32,281 bases of DNA from Variovorax sp. YR752 (GTDB lineage: Bacteria > Pseudomonadota > Gammaproteobacteria > Burkholderiales > Burkholderiaceae_C), in NCBI GenBank assembly GCA_945860785.1, contig CAMATD010000036.1, positions 1 through 32,281 of the forward strand, read 5' to 3'. Position numbers and translations under genes: made by a program. The notes under the pieces were generated by a model. That model ran no database searches, was not told the DNA's origin, and was given only the letters and a program-made list of their open reading frames with translations. This document shows, one piece after another, positions 25,772-32,281 of the stretch. The stretch's first letter is position 1. Every line of letters starts with the position of its first letter.

Positions 25772-26179
25772 TCAGACATAAGCGATCCAGCGCCCGCAGA
25801 TGATGACAGCGAGCCAAAACCCCAACGACAGCAGGCATTGCGCCTTGGCGAAGCTGTCGATCGCCGCGGCGCCGCTGCGCAAGTGAAACAGCGCCGCGTT
25901 GGCGCCGGCCAGGACGATCAGCAGCAGCTTGATGCGAAAGGCCGGGTTGACCAGCAGCTCGTCCGGCTGGCTGGCAAACATCGTCAGCCCGGTGACGGCG
26001 CACAGGCCGAAGCCGAACAGGGCGGGGCGCAGCGTCAGGCGTGCCAGCAGCTCCCGGCCCAGGCCGAGGGCGCGCAGCTCGAACACCAGCAGGCCGCCGA
26101 ACAGCACTGCGATGCCGATGATGTGCATCACCTCCAGCGCCGGATACGCCCAGGGATGGGAGACGAGTCGGGCCAGCAT
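25772..26179 (-). CDS. Small integral membrane protein (four membrane segments)
   Basis: This 135-aa protein is almost all hydrophobic helices: ALEVMHIIGIAVLFGGLLVFE, ALFGFGLCAVTGLTMF, FRIKLLLIVLAGANAALFH and LLSLGFWLAVIICGRW. It resembles DUF6644-type proteins often paired with DUF6152, but I am not certain. His19 in EVMHIIG and H98 in AALFH lie in helices and could bind heme or a metal. It is divergent from the sigma factor gene. Confidence 0.62.
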   Translation of the reverse strand: MLARLVSHPWAYPALEVMHIIGIAVLFGGLLVFELRALGLGRELLARLTLRPALFGFGLCAVTGLTMFASQPDELLVNPAFRIKLLLIVLAGANAALFHLRSGAAAIDSFAKAQCLLSLGFWLAVIICGRWIAYV

Positions 26180-26248
26180 CGGCGCAGCTTAGCCCAAGGG
26201 TCTTGGATCGACACGGCACAATCGAACGCACTATTTTTCGACAAGGCT

Positions 26249-26274
26249 GTAACCAGCCAGCCCGATGGCACGAA
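26249..26274 (+). promoter_or_regulatory. ECF (SigF/NrsF-type) promoter upstream of the sigma factor gene
   Basis: GTAACC (26249-26254), a 16-bp spacer, and CGAA (26271-26274) match the promoter form described for the Caulobacter SigF sigma factor, whose anti-sigma partner is NrsF. Transcription would begin near 26281, just before the sigma gene, indicating autoregulation. It also rules out the in-frame ATG at 26265. Confidence 0.6.
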
Positions 26275-26297
26275 ACACCGTAGGCAGCAGGATGCAA

Positions 26298-26855
26298 ATG
26301 AGCGACGCGGAAGCGGCGCTGCGGAGCCTGTTCCTTCGCGGCCTCGACGGCGACGCCGGGGCTTATCGCGAATTCCTGCAGAAACTCAGCGCGCACCTGC
26401 GCGCCTTTCTGGGCAAGCGCCTCTTTGGCTGGCCCGATGAAGTGGAAGACCTCGTCCAGGAATGCCTGCTCGCCATGCACAACCAGCGCCACACCTACCA
26501 GAGCGACCAGCCGCTGACGGCCTGGGTGCATGCGATTGCGCGCTACAAGATGATCGACCTGCTGCGCGCCAAGTCGGTCCGCGAGGACCTGCATGACCCG
26601 CTGGACGACGACCTGGCCGTGTTCGCCGAATCCGCCACCGAGGCCAGCGACGCCCGGCGCGATCTCGGCGGCCTGCTCGAGACCTTGCACGATCGCCAGC
26701 GCCTGCCGATCGTGCACGTGAAGATCGAGGGCCTTTCGGTGGCCGAGACCGCGAACCTGACGGGCATGTCCGAGTCGGCGGTGAAGGTCGGCATCCACCG
26801 CGGCCTCAAGGCATTGGCCGCCCGGTTCGGCAACCGCTGGAGCGCCACCGCATGA
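26298..26855 (+). CDS. ECF-type RNA polymerase sigma factor (SigF-like)
   Basis: This 185-aa protein has sigma region 2 ([17 protein letters not shown], then [20 protein letters not shown]) and region 4 ([26 protein letters not shown]). It would direct RNA polymerase to stress genes. The ATG at 26298 is preferred because a GCAGGA site precedes it and the predicted transcription start lies near 26281; the ATG at 26292 is nearly as good. The stop overlaps the anti-sigma gene as ATGA. In the known system this pair responds to heavy-metal stress; here the signal is not known. Confidence 0.88.
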   Translation: MSDAEAALRSLFLRGLDGDAGAYREFLQKLSAHLRAFLGKRLFGWPDEVEDLVQECLLAMHNQRHTYQSDQPLTAWVHAIARYKMIDLLRAKSVREDLHDPLDDDLAVFAESATEASDARRDLGGLLETLHDRQRLPIVHVKIEGLSVAETANLTGMSESAVKVGIHRGLKALAARFGNRWSATA

Positions 26856-27493
26856 AGACCGACGACCTGGTCGCGATGCTGGCCAATGGCCCTGTCGCCG
26901 CGCCACGGCGTGCCGCGAGCCGGCGTCTCGGCCTGGCGCTGCTGGTGGGCTTGCCGATCTCCTTCCTGATCCTGTTCGCCGAATACGGCGTTCGGCGCGA
27001 CTTGGTGCAGGCCATGTTCTGGCCGATGTTCTGGGTCAAGGTGCTGTTTCCGTTGTGCATTGCCGCGGCCGGCTTCGTCGCGGTGCAGCGGCTCGCGCGG
27101 CCGGGCGTCGCGGTGCGGCGCGCCTGGCTCGGTGCGGTGCTGCCGGTGCTCGGGGTCTGGGTGCTGGCCGTCATCGCCTGGTTCACCGTGCCTGCCGAGG
27201 AGCGCATGCCTTCGCTCATGGGGCAGTCGTGGCGCATCTGCGCGCTCAGCATCGGGCTGATGGCGCTGCCGGTTTTTGCGGCGGCGCTGGTGGCGCTCAA
27301 GGGGTTGGCCCCCACGCAGCCCGCGCTGGCAGGCGCCGCGGCCGGTGCGCTGGCGGGCGGTGTCGGCGCTGCGGTCTACGCCTTGCACTGCATGGAGCTC
27401 ACGGCGCCGTTTCTCGCGGTCTGGTACGTGAGCGGGATCGTGGTGCCGGTGCTGGTCGGTGCTGTCCTCGGGCCACGCCTGCTGCGCTGGTAA
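26852..27493 (+). CDS. NrsF-like anti-sigma factor (DUF1109)
   Basis: This 213-aa protein starts with a short cytoplasmic segment ([18 protein letters not shown]) and then six membrane helices, the DUF1109 layout. DUF1109 proteins hold an ECF sigma factor inactive at the inner membrane until a stress signal arrives. [16 protein letters not shown] and [11 protein letters not shown] are characteristic, and Cys residues in these segments (the C of SWRIC and of LHCM) are at places where NrsF senses metals. It is translationally coupled to the sigma gene. Confidence 0.86.
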   Translation: MKTDDLVAMLANGPVAAPRRAASRRLGLALLVGLPISFLILFAEYGVRRDLVQAMFWPMFWVKVLFPLCIAAAGFVAVQRLARPGVAVRRAWLGAVLPVLGVWVLAVIAWFTVPAEERMPSLMGQSWRICALSIGLMALPVFAAALVALKGLAPTQPALAGAAAGALAGGVGAAVYALHCMELTAPFLAVWYVSGIVVPVLVGAVLGPRLLRW

Positions 27494-27618
27494 TAGCCGC
27501 TCGCTGTCCCCGCTGTGGGACAAACCCTAGTCGGGCCTGAAATGTCGTCCCGATAACAGTCCGCAGAAAACGAAAGTAGTGGAATCGCGTCGCTTTCCCC
27601 AATAACGAAGGAGACACG

Positions 27619-29973
27619 ATGCGAGACATCTACCGAGCGGGACTCAGGGTCCTGGGCCTGTGTGCGTTGGCTTCCGTCATCAGTTGTGGCGGCGATGGCG
27701 GAGGCGGCAGCGGCTTCTTGCCGATCGTTTCGCCTTCGGGCAACGCGCCGCCCGATTCGCCCCCCACCACGCCAAATGCCGGCGCGCTGAAGATACAGAC
27801 GCTGTCGAACCGCGCCGACATGATCAGCGACGGCGATGCCTACATCGAGATCGTCATGCCACAGGGCGCGAGCGCGACCGACCTTGCCGTGGACCTCAAC
27901 GGCAAGGACGTGTCCTCGTCGTTCGCACTGCGCGGCAACGGCCGCGTGCTCGGCACGGTCACGGGCCTGGGCGTAGGCAGCAACACGCTGACCGCCACGC
28001 TGAGGTCGCAGAAGAAGGGCGCCAGTCTCGCCATCGAGAACTTCAACCGCGCCGGTAACATCTTCGCGGGCGTGCCGATCCAGCCCTGGATCTGCGCCAC
28101 CAAGGCGCCCAAGGCCACGCTGGTGACGGTGGCCGGCACCGGCCTCTCGGACACGGTGACCACCCAGGTCAGCGGCCTGGACTCGGACCCGGTCGATGCC
28201 GACTGCAACGCCCCGACCGTCTACACCTACTACTACCAGCCCAAGGCTAAGGAGGGCACCGACTGTGGCCAGCAGCCCTTCGGCCCGTACGCGTGCTACG
28301 TCCAGTACGACCCGGCCAAGCGCCCGGCCGACGCCGACATCGCGAATTTCACCAACGACCGCGGCGACACCGTCAAGAGCCTGCTGCGGGTTGAGCTGGG
28401 CACCATGGGCCGCAGCGAATACCGGGTGGCGGTGTACTTCGACCCGGCCCAGCCCTGGACGCCCTGGGCGCCGCAGAAGGGCTGGAATGGCAAGGTGCTC
28501 TGGAAGATGGGCGCCTCGGCCTCGGGCAACCGCTTCCAGCAGAACCCGGGCACGGCGCTGTTCGACGACAACGCGCTGCGGGCCGGCTTCATGACCGTCA
28601 ATTCGCAGCTGACCAACCACAACGACAACAACAACGAGTTCCTCGCGACCGAGAACATCATGATGGTGAAGGAACACATCATCGACACCTACGGCGAGAT
28701 CCGCTACACGATGTCCGACGGCAGCTCGGGCGGCTCGATGATGCAGACCGTGCCCGCCTCGGTGATGCCCGGCCTGCTCGACGGCCTGCAGACCGGCTAC
28801 AGCTACCCCGACGCGGTGACGACCTGGATCGAGGGGCGCGACTGCGGCATCCTCTGGCGCTACTTACATGACCGGTCCGGGCACCGGACTGTCGCTTGCG
28901 GCAAGGGCAGCCATCGAGGGCCATCCGACGGCCGACTACTGCACCAGCTGGGTCTATTCGTTCCTCGCGCCGCAGAACCCGGTGCTGGCCGCGAACTGCG
29001 GGCCGGGCTTTCCGGCCTCCATCGTCTACGACCCGGTCGCGCGGCCCAAGGGCGTGCGCTGCACGATCCACGACGTGATGACGGCGATCCTCGGCACCGT
29101 CGATCTTGGTGGCAACACCGTGCCCAATCTGCCCTACGACAACGCGGGCGTGCAGTACGGGCTGAAGGCCTTGCGGTCCGGACTCCTCACGCCGGAGGAA
29201 TTCGTCGCGCTCAACGAAGGCATCGGAAGCTGGGACGCCGACATGATCTGGTCGGGCGACAAGGCCGTCACGCCCGCGGCCCGGGCCCGCGCGCTGCCGA
29301 GTGCCATGACCGCGCTGTACCGCAGCGGCCTGGTCAGCTACGCGAAGAACCTCGCGAAGGTGCCGATCATCGACCTGCGGTCCGAGCTGGGCGCCGACAT
29401 CCACATGGCCTGGCGCACCTTCCAGCAGCGCGCGCGGCTCGACGCCGGCAACGGCGGGCACGACAACCACATCGTGCAGGCGAGCGCGGCCGGTACCGGC
29501 ATCGCGATGACCAAACACAGGCCTTCCTGATGATGGACCGCTGGCTGGCAGCCATCGAGGCCGACACCTCGCAGGACGCGAAAGAGAAGAAGGTCGTAAA
29601 GAACAAACCCGCCGACGCGGTCGATTTCTGCATCGCGACCGCGGGCATGACGAACGCAGAGCTGGTGGACGTCGGTTTCACCAGCGCCGCATGCCCGGTG
29701 AAGCCCTATGAGTCGGTGCGCATCGTGTCCGGCGGCCCGCTGTCGGAAGACGTGTTCAAGTGCCAGCTCAAGCCCATCGACTTTGCCTCGGCCGACTATG
29801 CGGGAGCCACCTTCACGGGCGGCCAGCAAGTGCGCCTGCAGGCGGCGTTTCCCGATGGGGTGTGCGACTGGAGCAAGCCGGGCGTCGGCCAGGTGCCCTG
29901 GACGCCGACCACCTTCCGCAGCGGTCCCGGCGGGCAGGACATTCCGGCGGTGCCGGTGTCCGTGGCGTTCTGA
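27619..29973 (+). pseudogene. DUF6351 family lipoprotein, two compensating frameshifts
   Basis: Repaired length is 784 aa. It starts with a lipoprotein signal (LGLCALASVISCGG, lipid Cys C23) after a GAAGGAG site. Blocks such as IQTLSNRADMISDGDAYIEI, AGVPIQPWICA, DCNAPTVYTYYYQP and MSDGSSGGSMMQT fit the DUF6351 family of large exported proteins, possibly alpha/beta-hydrolase relatives (the SDGSSGG motif may hold a nucleophile Ser). An extra T near 28864 moves to another frame reading MTGPGTGLSLAARAAIEG, and a missing base near 29513-29518 restores the first frame at TQAFLMMDRWLAAIE. The middle encodes good family sequence in the shifted frame. The hairpin TGTCCC-N6-GGGACA at 27505-27522 lies upstream. 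The function is unknown. Confidence 0.72.
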
Positions 29974-29985
29974 TCTCCGCCGTTT

Positions 29986-30694
29986 TCAGCCGGGCTGGTT
30001 GTTCGGATACCTCGACAGGCGCTGCCTGTCGAGCACATTGATGTAGCCGTAGCCCGTCTTGATGAGCTCGGCGGCTTCGAGCTCGTGCAGCGCCACGTTC
30101 ACCCGCTGGCGCGACACGCCGACCATCCAGCCGATCTCTTCCTGGCTGATCTGCAGGGTGGCGTCGGTGTTGGGGTAGAGCACTGGATGGAACAGGCTCG
30201 CGATGCCGCGCGCGACGCGGGCGGTGGGCTCGAGCAACCGGTCGAACTTCACGGTCGCGATGAACTGGCTCAGCCGCTCGTTCAGGTGCGACAGCATGAA
30301 GTGGTTGAAGGGCACGCTCTTGTTCAGCAGCCAGGTGAAGGTGTCGCGCGGCAGGTGCAGGGTGGTGGTGGGGCGAGTCGCGGCAATCTCGTACTTGCGC
30401 GCTGCTCGATCTTCAGCAGCGAGCCCTCGCCGATCCAGCCGCCTGCGGCCACGCCGGTGAACATCACGGGCTTGCCGTCGGCGGAGGTGTCCTGCACGCG
30501 CAGGAACCCGCGGATCACGCCGATCCAGCTGTCGGCGATTTCATTGCGCTGGCAGACGAAATGGCCCTGGTCGTGCTCGCGGATGTACAGGGCCTTGAAC
30601 GCTGCGTCGCGTTCGGACTGCGTGAGCACGCGGGGCCAGATGCACCTTCCCCGAAGTCGGCGACTTCCTTGTCCGGCGTCCTGGCCGTCGACAT
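29986..30694 (-). pseudogene. Crp/Fnr family transcriptional regulator, two frameshifts
   Basis: The repaired protein is about 236 aa. The ATG at 30694 reads MSTARTPDKEVADFG; one extra G in the run at about 30644-30647 leads into RCIWPRVLTQSERDAAFKAL. The cyclic-nucleotide-binding-like domain follows (GHFVCQRNEIADSWIGVIRG, GGWIGEGSLL). A second missing base near 30397-30402 (IEQR to RKYEIAATRPTTTLHLPRD) leads to the C-terminal frame with LEPTARVARGIASL and the HTH QISQEEIGWMVGVSRQRVNV. The span of 709 bp becomes a multiple of three only when both bases are restored. It starts 7 bp after the HerA-like stop, so they may form an operon. It converges with the DUF6351 gene. Confidence 0.78.
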
Positions 30695-30701
30695 GCAAGG
30701 C

Positions 30702-32217
30702 TCAGCGCTTCTTCGACCCGAAGATGCCGCCGAGCACGCCGCGCAGGATTTCCTTGCCCACCGAGGTGCCCATGGTGCGTACCGCCGACTTGGCCATGGT
30801 CTGCACCAGGTCGTCGCGTTTTCCGCCGCGCGGGCCGGTGCTGCCGAAGATCATGTCGTTGAGCATTCCGCCCACGCCGGCCCCGGACGCGTCGGCGCCG
30901 CCCTTGCCGGCCGGCGCGTTGGCTGCCGGTGCATCGGGTGCGGATTCGGCGCGGCCCTTGAGCTTTTCGTAGGCCGATTCGCGGTCGACCGTCTTTTCAT
31001 AGACGCCGGCGACGAGCGAGTTGGCGATCAGCGCCTTGCGCTGGTCGGGCGTGATCGGGCCGAGCTGGCTGCCGGGCGGCAGCACGAACACGCGCTCGGT
31101 CACGCTCGGGCGGCCCTTTTCATCGAGGAAGCTCACGAGGGCCTCGCCCACGGCCAGCTCGGTGATGGCGGTCTCGATGTCGAGGCCCGGCTTCTGGCGC
31201 ATGGTGCTGGCGGCCGCTTTCACGGCCTTCTGGTCGCGCGGGGTGAAGGCGCGCAGGGCATGCTGCACCCGGTTGCCGAGCTGGGCCAGCACCGAATCGG
31301 GAATGTCCAGCGGGTTCTGCGTGACGAAATAGACGCCCACGCCCTTGGAGCGCACGAGGCGCACCACCAGCTCGATGCGTTCCACCAGTGCCTTGGGCGC
31401 CTCGTTGAACAGCAGGTGGGCCTCGTCGAAGAAGAAGGCCAGCTTGGGCTGTTCGGGGTCGCCGATTTCGGGCAGCTGCTCGAATAGCTCCGACAGCATC
31501 CAGAGCAGGAAGGTCGCGTACAGGCGCGGCGAATTCATGAGCTTGTCGGCCGCCAGGATGTTGATCACGCCCTTGCCGCCCACGGTCTGCATGAAGTCGG
31601 CGATGTTGAGCATCGGTTCGCCGAAGAATTTTTCGCCGCCCTGGGTTTCGATCTGCAGCAGGCCGCGCTGGATGGCGCCCACGCTGGCGGCGCTGATGTT
31701 GCCGTACTGGGTGGTGAACTGGCTCGCGTTCTCGCCCACGTACTGCAGTATGGCGCGCAGGTCTTTCAGGTCGAGCAGCAGCATGCCGTTGTCGTCGGCG
31801 ATCTTGAACACCAGGTTCAGCACGCCGGCCTGGGTTTCGTTCACGTCGAGCATGCGGCCCAGCAGCAGGGGGCCCATGTCGGAGACCGTAGCCCGTACCG
31901 GGTGGCCCTGTTCGCCGAACACGTCCCACAGCGTGACGGGGCAGGCGGAGGGCTCGGGCAGGTCGATGCCGCGTTCCTTCAGCGTGGCGGCCAGCTTGTC
32001 GCCGATGCTGCCTTTCTGGCTGATGCCGGTCAGGTCGCCCTTGACGTCGGCCATGAACACCGGCACTCCGATGCTGGAGAGTTTCTCGGCCATGGTCTGG
32101 AGCGAGACGGTCTTGCCGGTGCCGGTGGCGCCGGTGATCAGGCCGTGGCGGTTGGCCAGGCTGGGGAGGAGGGCGCACTCGACGGTGTCGTGGCGTGCGA
32201 TCAGAGGGGGCGGCCAT
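30702..32217 (-). CDS. HerA-like ATPase (DUF853 family), one frameshift near the start
   Basis: The HerA/FtsK-type ATPase has Walker A GATGTGKT (about 32130), [13 protein letters not shown], Walker [14 protein letters not shown], and the arginine-rich [17 protein letters not shown]. The C-terminal tail is Gly/Ala-rich with [20 protein letters not shown]. Such proteins are hexameric DNA-translocase-like ATPases of unclear cellular role. The frame with Walker A has no start codon before an upstream stop. The ATG at 32217 (GGAG site) reads MAAP in another frame, and removing one C of the C5 run at 32206-32210 continues it as [20 protein letters not shown]. The full span is 505 codons plus one base. 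A shorter protein from ATG 32093 would lack Walker A. Confidence 0.82.
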
Positions 32218-32266
32218 GGGTGCTCCGGGTCGTATCGAAGCGGGCAGTCGAATCAAGCCGCGCTCC

Positions 32267-32272
32267 TATAAT
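32267..32272 (+). promoter_or_regulatory. Perfect -10 element at window edge
   Basis: TATAAT on the + strand, 50 bp from the HerA-like start and pointing out of the window. The -35 region (near 32244-32249) is weak. It may serve a rightward gene beyond the edge. Confidence 0.3.
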
Positions 32273-32281
32273 CCACGACCC

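Noticed and set aside
26191-26203. Palindrome CCAAG-GGT-CTTGG upstream of the small membrane-protein gene
   Set aside because: Only a 5-bp stem in GC-rich sequence; no support for an operator.
26265-26297. Upstream ATG at 26265 as start of the sigma factor
   Set aside because: It lies within the spacer of the predicted GTAACC-N16-CGAA promoter, before the expected transcription start.
27505-27522. Hairpin TGTCCC-N6-GGGACA after the anti-sigma gene as a terminator
   Set aside because: The stem is only 6 bp with no T-run; too weak to call a terminator.

Overview
This GC-rich window of about 32 kb looks like chromosome from a betaproteobacterium of the family Comamonadaceae, most like Variovorax. 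That placement is inferred from gene content, protein wording and codon use, not from a search. No rRNA, tRNA, CRISPR array, phage or insertion-sequence gene was seen.

Layout. (1) 1-3835, + strand: the tail of an oligopeptide/dipeptide ABC transporter ATPase, a PLP-dependent D-amino-acid deaminase-like enzyme, an RpiR regulator and an N-acyl-D-amino-acid deacylase. Junctions are overlapping or nearly so, as expected for one D-amino-acid/peptide catabolic operon. (2) 3842-6886, - strand: an exported beta-propeller lactonase and a bicovalent-flavin (berberine-bridge-like) oxidase, with a hairpin repeat between them. (3) 7091-9780: a decayed scrap of deacylase gene, then a lipoprotein alpha/beta hydrolase. 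(4) 9886-13277, - strand: a metal (probably zinc) ABC importer with a gamma-carbonic anhydrase, behind a promoter that overlaps a Fur/Zur-like palindrome. (5) 13352-15560: a CodA-like cytosine deaminase divergent from an AraC regulator. (6) 15571-25256, mainly - strand: a long operon in the order GTP cyclohydrolase II-like (URC1), DUF1688 (URC4), uracil phosphoribosyltransferase, BMP-type nucleoside-binding protein, exported nucleosidase, nucleoside ABC transporter and a small secreted protein. It reads as uptake plus URC-type breakdown of pyrimidines. (7) 25290-27493: a DUF6152 protein and a small membrane protein divergent from an ECF sigma factor/NrsF anti-sigma pair that has a SigF-type promoter. 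(8) 27619-32217: a DUF6351 lipoprotein, a Crp/Fnr regulator and a HerA-like ATPase.

The main structural anomaly is in region 6. The segment from about 16986 to 19062 lies inverted relative to its operon. This cuts the two-domain nucleoside transporter ATPase into halves on opposite strands. Re-inverting at a 10-bp inverted match (GGGGGCRCGC) restores one in-frame ATPase of about 529 aa, the usual gene order, and a facing pair of REP-like repeats. The same operon also has an amber codon in the binding-protein gene.

Other genes (deacylase, hydrolase lipoprotein, DUF6351, Crp/Fnr, HerA-like) carry single-base indels, several in G/C runs. Repairing each one gives a full-length family member. Uncorrected sequencing or assembly error is therefore a serious alternative to real gene decay, and it applies to the inversion as well.
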